From Kineosporia aurantiaca JCM 3230 (GTDB taxonomy: Bacteria; Actinomycetota; Actinomycetes; Actinomycetales; Kineosporiaceae), in assembly GCA_000719025.1 (NCBI GenBank), contig JODP01000005.1, positions 186,001-250,000 of the forward strand: a stretch of DNA of 64,000 nucleotides, in the 5' to 3' direction. Of the stretch, positions 26,321-34,933 are shown one piece after another. Under the pieces are notes generated by a model. The model was not told the DNA's origin. It worked only from the letters and a program-made list of their open reading frames with translations, and made no database searches. Made by a program: the position numbers and the translations under genes. The number at the start of each line of letters is the position of its first letter. Position 1 is the stretch's first letter.

Positions 26321-26383
26321 TGCACCAGGTGCAGTCGCATGCCACACTCCTGATTGCACCGAGTGAATACACTCGGCGCAATC
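26321..26383. promoter_or_regulatory. Two operator-like palindromes sharing TTGCACC
   Basis: Site 1: TGCACC-A-GGTGCA (26321-26333), perfect arms around one base. Site 2: 14-base arms GATTGCACCGAGTG / CACTCGGCGCAATC around AATA (26352-26383), one mismatch. Both lie between the TetR gene (start 26300) and the MDR gene (start 26403). Site 2 could also fold as a leader hairpin. Confidence 0.6.
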
Positions 26384-26402
26384 ACTTCGGAAGGTTCCCG
26401 CC

Positions 26403-27500
26403 ATGCCCAGCAACCGTGCCGCCTGGATCCCCGCCCGCAACGCGCCCCTCGAGGTGGGTCCCGCCCCGATCACCGCCCCTGGTCCGGACCAGGTCCTGAT
26501 CCGCAACCAGGCGATCGCCGTCAACCCGCTCGAATGGATCATCCAGGTGGCCGGACGGGTGGCCTACACCTGGCTGAAGTATCCGTTCGTGCTCGGCGCG
26601 GACGTGGCCGGAGAAGTGGTCGAGGTGGGTAGCGCGGTCACCCGCTTCCGGGCCGGGGACCGGGTCCTCGGCCTGGCCGTGGGTACCGACAAGGACGCCA
26701 ACTCCTCCGCCCAGGGCGGCTTCCAGCAGTACACGCTGCTGTCCGAGCGACTGACCAGCCCGATCCCGGACAGCCTTTCCTACGTCGACGCGTCGGTGCT
26801 GCCCCTGGGTCTGTCCACCGCGGCCAGCGCCCTGTTCCAGGCCGATCACCTGGCTCTCAACCACCCCGGTGCGCACCCGGCGCCGACCGGCGAGACGCTG
26901 CTGGTCTGGGGCGGCTCGACCAGCGTGGGCAGCAACGCCGTTCAGCTCGCGGTGGCCGCCGGATACGACGTGGTCACCACCGCCTCACCGCGCAATGCCG
27001 GCTGGCTGACCGATCTCGGCGCCGGCCAGGTCCTGGACTACCGCAGCCCGACGGTCGAGGCGGACCTGATCGGGATCTTCGGGACGCGGAAGTTCGCCGG
27101 AGCCCTCGCGGTCGGACCCGGGTCGGCGGCGGCCTGCGTACGGATCGCCGCCGCGTCCCCCGGCAACCGTTTCGTCTCGATGGCCACCGCCCCGGTGACC
27201 TTCGAGAACGGATTCTCGCCGCCGCGGACCGCGGCCGGCATGGTCGGCGGCATGGTCGGACTGCAGCTGTCCGCTCGGCGCCGAGGGGTGAGGATCCGGT
27301 TCGTGATCGGGTCGGACCTCAAGAAGAACGAGGTGGCCGACGCAATCTTCCGCGACTTCCTGCCCGACGCCCTGGCCGAGGGCCGCTACCGCGCGCTGCC
27401 CCAGGCGTCCGTCGTCGGGAGTTCCCTCGCCGATCTGCAGGCCGCCCTGGATCTCCAGCGCAAGGGCGTCTCGGCGACGAAACTGGTGGTTACGCTCTGA
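26403..27500 (+). CDS. Zinc-independent MDR oxidoreductase (quinone-reductase/enoyl-reductase-like)
   Basis: 365 residues of the medium-chain dehydrogenase superfamily. GroES-like N-terminal half with VNPLEWIIQ and FVLGADVAGEVVEVGSAVTRFRAGDRVLG; Rossmann half with LLVWGGSTSVGSNAVQLAVAAGYDVVTTASPRN. The catalytic zinc Cys/His set is absent, so it is a quinone-oxidoreductase or enoyl-reductase type. It resembles the fungal-like TOXD-type branch. Divergent from the TetR gene and 3'-overlapping the GAF-ANTAR gene by 11 bp. Confidence 0.9.
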   Translation: MPSNRAAWIPARNAPLEVGPAPITAPGPDQVLIRNQAIAVNPLEWIIQVAGRVAYTWLKYPFVLGADVAGEVVEVGSAVTRFRAGDRVLGLAVGTDKDANSSAQGGFQQYTLLSERLTSPIPDSLSYVDASVLPLGLSTAASALFQADHLALNHPGAHPAPTGETLLVWGGSTSVGSNAVQLAVAAGYDVVTTASPRNAGWLTDLGAGQVLDYRSPTVEADLIGIFGTRKFAGALAVGPGSAAACVRIAAASPGNRFVSMATAPVTFENGFSPPRTAAGMVGGMVGLQLSARRRGVRIRFVIGSDLKKNEVADAIFRDFLPDALAEGRYRALPQASVVGSSLADLQAALDLQRKGVSATKLVVTL

Positions 27501-28215
27501 GATCCGGCATCTGGTCGGGATCGGCCACGATCACCCTCGCCGTCTCTCCCAGCCGCAGCCCGCGCCCGCGGCAGTACCGGCGCAGCATCTCGAACGCCTC
27601 GTCCACCGAGACCGAGTAGATCTGCGAGATGACGCCCTTCGCCTGCTCCACCACGACCCGGCTGTGCAGGGCGGCCTGCAGCTGCCCGGCCAGCTCCTCA
27701 CCGCGGCGGATGGCCCGCTCCTGGAGCATCCCGATCGTTGCGACGTCGGCGAGGGCCTGGACGATCTTCACGTCCTCGGGCCGCATCCGCCCGGGCCGGT
27801 CGGCGAACAGGCCCAGACTGCCGATCACGTCCCCCCGCAACCGCAACGGGAAGGCGTGCACGGCACCGAAACCGGCGCGCACCGCCTCGGGCGCGAACCG
27901 GGGCCAGCGGGTGGTGGCCCGGCGCAGGTCCTCCTCGCTGACCGCCCCGCCCTGCCGGTAACAGTCGTGGCAGGGCCCCTCGTCGGCCTGGACCTGGAAC
28001 AGGTCGAGGATGTGGACCCGCTCGTCGGAGGCGGCCATGAAGTTCAGCCGGTGCCGGGAGTCGGCCAGCAGCAGCCCGGCCGCCCGGGCCTCGGCCAGCT
28101 CGGAGGCCTGGGTGGTGAGCCGCTGGAGGAACTCGACGAGGTCGAAGTCGGCCACCAAGGTGTCGGCCAGCTCGACGAAGATGGCGGCCAAACGGCTGGA
28201 TTCGGTTCCGGTCAT
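27490..28215 (-). CDS. GAF-ANTAR transcription antitermination regulator
   Basis: 241 residues. GAF sensor (about 15-160) with ARAAGLLLADSRHRLNFMAASDE and DEGPCHDCYRQG, the latter motif common to actinobacterial GAF-ANTAR proteins. C-terminal ANTAR (about 170-230) with VVVEQAKGVISQIYSVSVDEAFEMLRRYCR. ANTAR dimers bind two-hairpin RNAs to prevent termination. GGAGAG precedes the ATG. A second GAF-ANTAR gene lies 44 bp upstream in the same direction, so the pair is probably one transcript. Confidence 0.93.
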   Translation of the reverse strand: MTGTESSRLAAIFVELADTLVADFDLVEFLQRLTTQASELAEARAAGLLLADSRHRLNFMAASDERVHILDLFQVQADEGPCHDCYRQGGAVSEEDLRRATTRWPRFAPEAVRAGFGAVHAFPLRLRGDVIGSLGLFADRPGRMRPEDVKIVQALADVATIGMLQERAIRRGEELAGQLQAALHSRVVVEQAKGVISQIYSVSVDEAFEMLRRYCRGRGLRLGETARVIVADPDQMPDLRA

Positions 28216-28259
28216 GCTCTCCTACCCTCGGCCGGCCCGCAGCCGGTGTCACTCATCGT

Positions 28260-28991
28260 TCACTCGTCCCGCTCCAGGACCAGCCTGCGGTCAATGATGT
28301 CCCGGGCCACGTCGCTCAGGCGCCGCCCGGTGGTGAAGGCGTGGGCCCGCAACCGGGCCAGCGCCGCGGTCGAGCCCACCCCGAGCTGCACCTGCAGCAT
28401 GCCCTGAGCCTGGTACACCTCGACCCCGTAGCCCATCGGAAGGCTGCGGCCCGGATTCAGGTCCGGGTCCAGGGTGCCGCCGGCCCCGTAGGTCTCCAGC
28501 AGGCCGAGCATCGCCACCTCGGCGAAGACCGGGGCCCAGCGCATCGCCTCGTCCGAGAGCGGACCGGGCCGCCGGGCATACACGTCCAGCACTCCGAGCC
28601 GGACGCCGCCGACCCGCAGCGGGAAGGCGAACACCGCCTCCACCCCGCTCTCGCGGGCCGCCGGTGTGTAGATCGGCCAACGCTCTGCCCCCTCCCGGCT
28701 CAGATCGCTGACCAGCACCGCCGTGCCGGTGTCGTAGGCGTCCCGGCAGGGCCCCTCGCCCAGCGCGAACTGCAGCTCCTCGATCAGCTCGCTGTGGGCG
28801 TCGGAGGCCACGGCCAGACCCTGCAGGCCGGCGCTGCCCATCACGCTGACCCCCGCCCCGGCCGCGGGCAGAGCCCGCGCCGCGGCCCGGCAGAGACCGC
28901 GCAACCACAGCATCGACCCGCCCTGAGGACCGGTCGACTCCTGCGACACGAGCCCGCGGACCCGGGCCATCTCAGCGTCCGAAGAGCCCAT
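28260..28991 (-). CDS. GAF-ANTAR regulator, tandem paralogue
   Basis: 243 residues with the same layout as the next gene: GAF (about 30-170; AVASDAHSELIEELQFALGEGPCRDAYDTG) and a C-terminal ANTAR (about 180-240). The ANTAR core MGYGVEVYQAQGMLQVQLGV replaces the usual vvEqAkG with VYQAQGM, close enough for RNA binding but less canonical. Likely senses a different ligand while sharing targets or heterodimerising with its neighbour (inference). Upstream (28992-29178) is a divergent promoter region towards the desaturase with no clear motif. Confidence 0.88.
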   Translation of the reverse strand: MGSSDAEMARVRGLVSQESTGPQGGSMLWLRGLCRAAARALPAAGAGVSVMGSAGLQGLAVASDAHSELIEELQFALGEGPCRDAYDTGTAVLVSDLSREGAERWPIYTPAARESGVEAVFAFPLRVGGVRLGVLDVYARRPGPLSDEAMRWAPVFAEVAMLGLLETYGAGGTLDPDLNPGRSLPMGYGVEVYQAQGMLQVQLGVGSTAALARLRAHAFTTGRRLSDVARDIIDRRLVLERDE

Positions 28992-29178
28992 GACCCAGCC
29001 CTCCGCCCCGTAGCGGGCGAGCGGTGGCCCTCCCTCCGCCGAACGTACCGTTTTCCTTGGTCACCCCGCGACCGCCTGCGGCAATTCCGGTCCTGCAAAA
29101 CACAGGTGTACGCGTTACAGTCACTCTGCTGCCCTGGACCCGGCGGTGCCTACACCCGTCGTCCGCAAAGGTGCATCA

Positions 29179-30261
29179 GTGATACCTGCCGCCGTTCCTG
29201 CCATCACTGCGCCCGAATCGCCCCGAGTCCGGGCGGTCAGTGCTTACACCGACCTGTCGCGCGAGGTCCGCACGGCCGGGCTGCTGGAGCGCCGGTACGG
29301 CTACTACTGGGGCCTCTTCGCCGCCTTGGCAACCACTTTCGTCCTCTGCTGGGTAGCTTTCGGCCTGCTCGGAGACTCGTGGTGGCAACTGGGGGTGGCC
29401 GCGGTGCTGGCCGTCGTCGTCACCCAGTTCGGTTTCCTCGGCCACGACGCGGCCCACCGGCAGATCTTCGTCAGCGGGCCGTGGAACGAGTGGAGCGCGC
29501 GGATCTCCTCCGGAGCGTTCGCCGGGCTCAGCTACGCGTGGTGGTCGCACAAGCACAACCGCCACCACGCCGGTCCCAACCAGGTCGCCAAGGATCCGGA
29601 CATCGCGGCCGGCGCAATCCTTTTCGTTCCCTCGCTGACCCGGGACAAAAGTGCGCCGCGGGCCTGGTTCATCCGGAACCAGGGCTACCTGTTCTTCCCG
29701 CTGCTGACCCTCGAAGGGCTCAACCTGCACTACGCGGGCCTGCGCACCCTGGCCGGCGACCGCACCCTGGCCTATCGCCGGCTCGAGATCGCCATCATCA
29801 GCACGCGACTGGCGGCTGAGTTCGCAGCCGTCGCCTGGGTGCTCTCACCGCTCAGGGCAATCGCCTTCCTGGCCGTCCAGTTCGGCCTTTTCGGGGTCCT
29901 GCTGGGCGGCTCCTTCGCCCCCAACCACAAGGGCATGCCGCTGGTCCCGAAGACCTCCCGGCTGGACTTCATGAGCCGCCAGGTGCTGGTCTCCCGCAAC
30001 ATCCACGGCGGCCTGGTCACCGACTTCGCGATGGGCGGCCTGAACTACCAGATCGAGCACCACCTGTTCCCGAGCATGCCGCGCCCCAACCTGCGCCGGG
30101 CCCAGCCGATGGTGCGGGACTTCTGCGCCGCCCGCGACATTCCGTACACCGAGACCAGCCTGATCACGTCCTACGGCATCGTGATCAGCTATCTGAACAC
30201 GGTCGGGCTGAAGGAGCGGGACCCGTTCGTCTGCCCGCTCACCCAGCAGTACCGAAGCTGA
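29179..30261 (+). CDS. Membrane fatty acid desaturase (acyl-lipid/linoleoyl-CoA desaturase type)
   Basis: 360 residues from GTG 29179, chosen because AAAGGTG lies upstream; GTG 29146 is a possible longer start. Three His boxes bind the di-iron centre: HDAAH (about 89-93), HKHNRHH (124-130) and QIEHH (291-295). Four membrane spans lie between them. There is no cytochrome-b5 domain, so a separate electron donor is needed. The QxxHH third box is typical of front-end or Delta6-type and omega desaturases. Probably adjusts membrane lipids. Confidence 0.93.
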   Translation: MIPAAVPAITAPESPRVRAVSAYTDLSREVRTAGLLERRYGYYWGLFAALATTFVLCWVAFGLLGDSWWQLGVAAVLAVVVTQFGFLGHDAAHRQIFVSGPWNEWSARISSGAFAGLSYAWWSHKHNRHHAGPNQVAKDPDIAAGAILFVPSLTRDKSAPRAWFIRNQGYLFFPLLTLEGLNLHYAGLRTLAGDRTLAYRRLEIAIISTRLAAEFAAVAWVLSPLRAIAFLAVQFGLFGVLLGGSFAPNHKGMPLVPKTSRLDFMSRQVLVSRNIHGGLVTDFAMGGLNYQIEHHLFPSMPRPNLRRAQPMVRDFCAARDIPYTETSLITSYGIVISYLNTVGLKERDPFVCPLTQQYRS

Positions 30262-30306
30262 ACCGGATCTGCCCGGAGCGGAATGGGACGGCCTCCCCAG
30301 CGGTTA

Positions 30307-30320
30307 CGTGATACGTCACG
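30307..30320. promoter_or_regulatory. Inverted repeat upstream of the MDR gene
   Basis: CGTGA-TACG-TCACG, perfect arms, 25 bp before ATG 30345, in an 83-bp gap after the desaturase gene. No regulator gene is adjacent. GAAGGAG (30331-30337) just upstream of the ATG is the ribosome binding site. Confidence 0.35.
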
Positions 30321-30344
30321 CAATCCCGCGAGAAGGAGCCGTCC

Positions 30345-31253
30345 ATGTCCCACGCCGTCGTCCTGACCGCCTTCGGGCCGCCCAGCGTCCTCCAGCCGGG
30401 TGAGGTCGAGGTCGCCGCCCCCGGTCCCGGCCAGATCCGGGTGGCCGTCCGGTTCGCCGGGGTCGGCCCGACCGACCTGCCGATCCGGGCCGGCTTCCTG
30501 AAGGCCTTCCCGGTCGACGTCGGGTCGGTGCTCGGTTTCGAGGCCGCGGGCGTGGTCGACGCGGTCGGTGACGGGGTCACCGACGTGGCCCCCGGCGACG
30601 AGGTCGCGGTCTTCCTGCCCGGCCTGGGCGGCTACGCCGAACACGTCCTGGCGAACTTCTGGGTGACCAAGCCCAACGCGGTGAGCTGGGCGGACGCGGC
30701 CGCGCTGCCCGCCTCGGGCGAGGCCGCGGCACGCACCCTGGCCGAGCTGGAGGTGAAGGCCGGGGAGACCCTGCTGGTGCTCGGCGGGCTCGGCTCGGTC
30801 GGCACGATCGCCGTCCAGCTCGCGGTCGCCCGGGGCGCCCGGGTGGTCGCGGCCGTGCGTTCCACCGACTTCGCGGCGGTGGAGAAGCTCGGCGCGATCC
30901 CCGTCGCCTACGGTCCGGAGCTGCTCGAGCAGGTGCGTACGGTCGTCGGAACGGTGGACGCCGTCCTGGACGCGGCGGGGAAGGGTGGCCTCGATGAGGC
31001 GATCACCCTGGTCGGCGGCACCGCCCGGATCATCACGCTGTCCGACCACCGGGCGGGTGAACTGGGGGTCCGGCTCTCCGGCCCGGATGTCGAGCGGATC
31101 CCGGAAGCCCTCGCCGAGGCGATGAACGCCCTCGCGTCGGGCGCCCTGACCCTGCGCCCCCAGGTCAGCGTGCCCCTGGACCAGGCCGCGGAGATCCACA
31201 CCCAGCTCGAGGCGGGCACCCTGCGCAGCAAGGCCCTGCTCGCCGTCCGGTGA
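30345..31253 (+). CDS. NADP-dependent MDR oxidoreductase (quinone reductase-like)
   Basis: 302 residues. GroES-like half with VRFAGVGPTDLPIRAGF and VLGFEAAGVVDAVGDGVTDVAPGDEVAVF; nucleotide-binding half with LLVLGGLGSVGTIAVQLAVARGARVVAAVRS. Conserved zinc ligands are lacking, as in zeta-crystallin-type quinone reductases. The C-terminus keeps the dimer motif VPLDQAAEIHTQLEAGTLRSKALLAV. Role probably in quinone or enone detoxification. Convergent with the GGDEF gene 29 bp away. Confidence 0.92.
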   Translation: MSHAVVLTAFGPPSVLQPGEVEVAAPGPGQIRVAVRFAGVGPTDLPIRAGFLKAFPVDVGSVLGFEAAGVVDAVGDGVTDVAPGDEVAVFLPGLGGYAEHVLANFWVTKPNAVSWADAAALPASGEAAARTLAELEVKAGETLLVLGGLGSVGTIAVQLAVARGARVVAAVRSTDFAAVEKLGAIPVAYGPELLEQVRTVVGTVDAVLDAAGKGGLDEAITLVGGTARIITLSDHRAGELGVRLSGPDVERIPEALAEAMNALASGALTLRPQVSVPLDQAAEIHTQLEAGTLRSKALLAVR

Positions 31254-31281
31254 CCCCAGCCGGGGCCGGCCGGGCGGTCTT

Positions 31282-32910
31282 CTACGCGGGAACGTCCTCG
31301 GCGCGCACACTGATCCGGTTGCGGCCGTTGGACTTCGCCACGTAGAGCTGCTGATCGGCCCGGGCCAGCAGGGTGTCGAAGGTGTCCCCCAGCACCTGCC
31401 CGGCCAGCCCGGCGCTGAACGTGATTCCCCGCCCGGGAGTGATGGTTTCCCAATTGTGGTACTGCACGGCCTGCCGCAGCTGCTCGACGATCAGGTAGGC
31501 CTGGGTCGGGTCCGGGGTGAGGAGCACCAGCAGCAGCTCCTCGCCCCCGAGCCGGGCGGCGAACGAGCCCGCACCGTCCCCGGCCGGCACCGCGGCCTCG
31601 AGCAGCCGGGCGATCTCCTGCAGCACCCGGTCGCCGGCCTCGTGCGAGTACCGGTCGTTCACCGACTTGAAGTGGTCCAGGTCGACCAGGGCGACGCTCA
31701 GTTCGCCGCGCTCGCCCGGCCCGTCCAGCAGCAACTCGCTCAGCCGCTCCTGCACGAAGAGCCGGTTGCGCAGGCCGGTCAACGGATCGCGCCGGGCCTC
31801 CTCGCGGTACTTGGCCGCCTCTTCCCGGGCGGTCACCGTCTCGAACAGGGTCTGCCGGATCCGGGCCTGGGCCTCGCGCTGCCGGGAGAGCAGGTCCTGG
31901 TCGGCCACGATGAAGTCCTTGAGCATGGCGTAGGCGGTCCGGTGATCGCCGAGCTCGGCGTGGATGTCGGCCTGCTCCTTGAGGATCTCGTTCTTGCAGC
32001 GGTCGTAGCCCTCTTCGACGCAGGCCTGGCGGGCCCGCTGCAGAGTGGCCGAGGCGGCGGCCAGATCGCCCGTCGCCCGCTCGGCCACGGCCAGGGTGAG
32101 TAGGTAGTAGGGCCCGGCGTCGGCGGTCTGGAAGTCCACCCGGGCGGAGGCGGCCACTGCCTCGTGCGCGACCCTGACCCCGGCCGCGACGTCCCCGGCC
32201 AGCAGATGGATCCGGGCAACGGTGTCAAGGGCGGCCGCCGTCAGCGGGTACCGGTACCGGGCGCTGAGCATCGACAGCTGCCGGGCGCCGGCCACCGCGT
32301 CCTTCACCCGCCCGTCCATCAGCGCGGCGTAGGCCCGGTTGTTGGCGACCAGAAGGTGCATCTGGGCGTCCCCGACGGCCAGTTCCTCGGCCCGGGAGTA
32401 CCAGAGCAGGGCGTCCTCCAGAGCGCCCAGCGCGTGCAGCAGGTCGGCGGCCTTGTTCATCGCCCGGATCCGCAGCGTGGCCGGCACCTCGTCGGTGATG
32501 GCCATGATCGCGTCCATGGTGTGCTGCAGCGCGGCCGACTCGTCGCCCAGGTCGTTGTAGACGAAGGACTTGAGCAGGGACGCCCGGACCTGGCTCTCCG
32601 CGGTCAGCGGGGCCCAGCGGTCGCAGGCCTGGCCGATCAGGGTCATCGCGGCGGTCAGCTCACCGCTGCGCTGGTTGCCCTCGGCCTGGCAGAGCAGGGC
32701 GCCCGCCACCACCTGCCGCTCGTTCAGCGCCTCGGCCCGGCGCTGCAGGTCCTCCGCCCGGTCCCGGGCCTGCACCGGCTCCGAGGTGACCAGCCGGAGC
32801 AGCTCGCCCAGTTCGGCCACGAGATCCTCGCGCGGCTGCCCGCCCTGGCGCATCCGGATCATCAGGGCGGCCGAGGCGCGCTCGGTGCGCGGGCGTCGCA
32901 TCTGATCCAT
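31282..32910 (-). CDS. TPR-like repeat / GGDEF diguanylate cyclase
   Basis: 542 residues, cytoplasmic. Residues about 30-335 are helical repeats of TPR type (for example AADLLHALGALEDALLWYSRAEELAVG). A coiled linker (about 335-375) leads to the GGDEF domain with RRDPLTGLRNRLFVQERL and active-site RLGGEELLLVLL (GGEEL, an accepted active form, about 453-457). The inhibitory RxxD site expected five residues before it is missing (GAGS instead), so product inhibition is unlikely. Synthesises c-di-GMP in response to a protein or peptide signal read by the repeats (inference). Confidence 0.9.
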   Translation of the reverse strand: MDQMRRPRTERASAALMIRMRQGGQPREDLVAELGELLRLVTSEPVQARDRAEDLQRRAEALNERQVVAGALLCQAEGNQRSGELTAAMTLIGQACDRWAPLTAESQVRASLLKSFVYNDLGDESAALQHTMDAIMAITDEVPATLRIRAMNKAADLLHALGALEDALLWYSRAEELAVGDAQMHLLVANNRAYAALMDGRVKDAVAGARQLSMLSARYRYPLTAAALDTVARIHLLAGDVAAGVRVAHEAVAASARVDFQTADAGPYYLLTLAVAERATGDLAAASATLQRARQACVEEGYDRCKNEILKEQADIHAELGDHRTAYAMLKDFIVADQDLLSRQREAQARIRQTLFETVTAREEAAKYREEARRDPLTGLRNRLFVQERLSELLLDGPGERGELSVALVDLDHFKSVNDRYSHEAGDRVLQEIARLLEAAVPAGDGAGSFAARLGGEELLLVLLTPDPTQAYLIVEQLRQAVQYHNWETITPGRGITFSAGLAGQVLGDTFDTLLARADQQLYVAKSNGRNRISVRAEDVPA

Positions 32911-33135
32911 ACCCGCCCTCCGGCGAACCCGACTTTCCCTGCAATCGCAGCTTTCGCAACGATTGCATAGTGTTGCATTCAGAGTGCGGTAGCGGTACCC
33001 ATCCGGAGACCGACGATCTGGTATCGGCCCTTTTAACTACGGCCTATACACCGACCCCCCTCTTTCGCAGCAAGGACTTGGGTTTCGCTTGAGGCAAGGG
33101 CTTGCAAATCCCTTCTCGGCGACATGTGTCCCTTA

Positions 33136-34029
33136 TTAAGACCTCACCACCTGTCCGGCGTATCCCGCCTGCAGAGCGATGACCAGACGGCCCAGATCCC
33201 GGCGGCGCGCGTCGGCCGGCCAGACCGCCCAGGTGCGCCGCACCAAGGGATTACCGGCCAACGGCGACCAGGTGACGGAGGGCGGGAGCGGCAGCCCCCA
33301 GTCCGGCGGCGCCAGGGCGAACGCACCGCCGGACCCGACCGCAGCCAGCTTCACCGCGGCGATCAGTTCCTGGCCGGGCGGCGCATCGGGGCCCGGGTCG
33401 ATGCCGTGCCCCCGCAGGGTGGCGGTGAGCAGGTCGTACCAGGCCGGGCTGCCCGAGCGGGGGAAGCCGATCCAGTCCAGGCCGGCCAGGGAATCCAGAG
33501 CGATGCCGTCCGGCCCCCGCAGCCCGGCGGCCAGGGGGGCGGCGAGCAGCACGCCGAGGTTCTCCCGCAGCACCAGCACGGCGTCGAGGTCGTCGCCGGC
33601 CGGCCTCTCCCGGAGCAGCCCCAGGTCGAGCCGACCGGACCGGAGCGCCGTCGCCTGCGCCGCGGTGGACATGTGCAGGGCCTGCACGCTGATGTCAGCC
33701 AAGGCCCCGGAGAGCAGCCCGGTAGGAAGTTCCAGCGGGATGCCGATCCGCAGTACCGGGGCGTCGGTGGCGGTGTGCGCGGCCATCGCGGTCAGCGCCT
33801 GTTCGAACCGGTTCAGCACGGCTCGGGCCTGGGTCAGCAGGGTTCGGCCGGCCTCGGTGGGCAGCGTCCCGGTGCTGCTGCGGGTCAGGAGGGGCACCCC
33901 GAACTCCCGCTCCAGCCCGGCCACGGTCTGGGAGAGAGCGGGCTGACTGATGTGCAGGCGCCGGGCCGCCGCGGAAAGGCTGCCCTCCTCGACCACCGCC
34001 ACGAACGCGCGCATCTCGCGTAGCTCCAT
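33136..34029 (-). CDS. LysR-family transcriptional regulator
   Basis: 297 residues from ATG 34029 (MELREMRAFVAVVEEGSLSAAARRLHISQPALSQTVAGLEREFGVPLLTR), the standard LysR N-terminal winged HTH. The C-terminal substrate-binding domain includes PLVRRTWAVWPADARRRDLG near the end. Divergent from a crotonase-family gene, with a perfect 10-bp-arm palindrome between them containing the LysR-style ATAAG-N5-CTTAT. The upstream-side gap 32911-33135 on its 3' side is AT-richer and appears non-coding. Confidence 0.93.
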   Translation of the reverse strand: MELREMRAFVAVVEEGSLSAAARRLHISQPALSQTVAGLEREFGVPLLTRSSTGTLPTEAGRTLLTQARAVLNRFEQALTAMAAHTATDAPVLRIGIPLELPTGLLSGALADISVQALHMSTAAQATALRSGRLDLGLLRERPAGDDLDAVLVLRENLGVLLAAPLAAGLRGPDGIALDSLAGLDWIGFPRSGSPAWYDLLTATLRGHGIDPGPDAPPGQELIAAVKLAAVGSGGAFALAPPDWGLPLPPSVTWSPLAGNPLVRRTWAVWPADARRRDLGRLVIALQAGYAGQVVRS

Positions 34030-34051
34030 GGCGGTATCGGACCACGCCCCC

Positions 34052-34074
34052 GGCCATAAGCCCCGCTTATGGCC
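34052..34074. promoter_or_regulatory. LysR binding site (perfect inverted repeat)
   Basis: GGCCATAAGC-CCC-GCTTATGGCC: 10-bp arms without mismatch, including ATAAG-N5-CTTAT, a T-N11-A-type LysR box. It sits 23 bp upstream of the LysR start and 100 bp upstream of the divergent crotonase gene. Confidence 0.75.
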
Positions 34075-34173
34075 GCTGCCGTTCACGCGTCTGGCCGGAA
34101 GGGACGCTCAGCGGACCCGCCTCGGTTGACTCCAATCGTCCCGATCCACCGCATGATTGAACGAGGAACCGAC

Positions 34174-34929
34174 GTGACTCCCTCCTATTTCACCGCCTTC
34201 CGGAACATCTCCCTGAGCCGGACCGAGCAGGGCGTACTGACCCTGCGTCTCCACACCGACGGTGGCCCGGTGACCTTCACCGGCGAACTGCACACCGATC
34301 TGCCCCGCGCGCTCTACGAGATCGGCGAGGACCGGGACAACAAGGTCCTGATCCTGACCGGCACCGGCGCGGAGTTCATGACCCAAATCGACGGCCCGAG
34401 CCTGGGCGACATCACCCGGCCGGCCCAGTGGGACCGGACCATCGCCGAAGGCCGCCGGGTGCTGCAGCGTCTGGTCGACCTGGAGATGCCGATCATCGCC
34501 GCGGTCAACGGGCCGGCCGCCGTGCACAGCGAGTACGCCCTGCTGGCCGACGTGGTGATCGCGGCCGACACCACCGTGTTCTCCGACTTCCCCCACCTGA
34601 CCTTCGGGATCGTGCCCGGTGACGGCATCCAGGTGGTCTGGGAGGAGGTCCTCGGGCTGAACCGGTCCCGGTACCTGACTCTTACCCAGGGCTCGTTCAC
34701 CGCCGAGGAGGCCGAGCGGTGGGGTGCGGTGGCCGAGGTCCTCCCGCCGGCGGCGGTACTGCCGCGGGCCGAAGAGATCGCCGCGAGCCTGGCCGCCCGG
34801 CCCCAACTGCTGACCCGCTATCTGGCCGTCACCCTGCGCCAGAGGATCAGCCGTCGGTTGGCCGAAGGGTTGCAGGTCGGCATGGCTCTCGAAGGTCTGA
34901 CCGCGGCCGACCTGGCCTACCAGGCCTGA
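34174..34929 (+). CDS. Enoyl-CoA hydratase/isomerase (crotonase) family protein
   Basis: 251 residues from GTG 34174, with GAGGAA (34163-34168) five bases upstream; ATG 34153 is a longer possibility. The crotonase core is recognisable: EDRDNKVLILTGTGAEFM, PIIAAVNGPAAVHSEYALLADVVIAADTTVFSDFPHLTFGIVPGDG, and LGLNRSRYLTLTQGSFTAEEAERWGAVAEVLP. The usual acidic residues of true hydratases are not obvious, so another crotonase reaction is possible. Controlled by the divergent LysR (inference). Confidence 0.87.
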   Translation: MTPSYFTAFRNISLSRTEQGVLTLRLHTDGGPVTFTGELHTDLPRALYEIGEDRDNKVLILTGTGAEFMTQIDGPSLGDITRPAQWDRTIAEGRRVLQRLVDLEMPIIAAVNGPAAVHSEYALLADVVIAADTTVFSDFPHLTFGIVPGDGIQVVWEEVLGLNRSRYLTLTQGSFTAEEAERWGAVAEVLPPAAVLPRAEEIAASLAARPQLLTRYLAVTLRQRISRRLAEGLQVGMALEGLTAADLAYQA

Positions 34930-34933
34930 AGAT

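Noticed and set aside
32911..33135. Possible small RNA or tRNA in the AT-richer gap before the LysR gene
   Set aside because: No cloverleaf, no strong hairpin with a T-tract and no conserved motif could be identified by eye.
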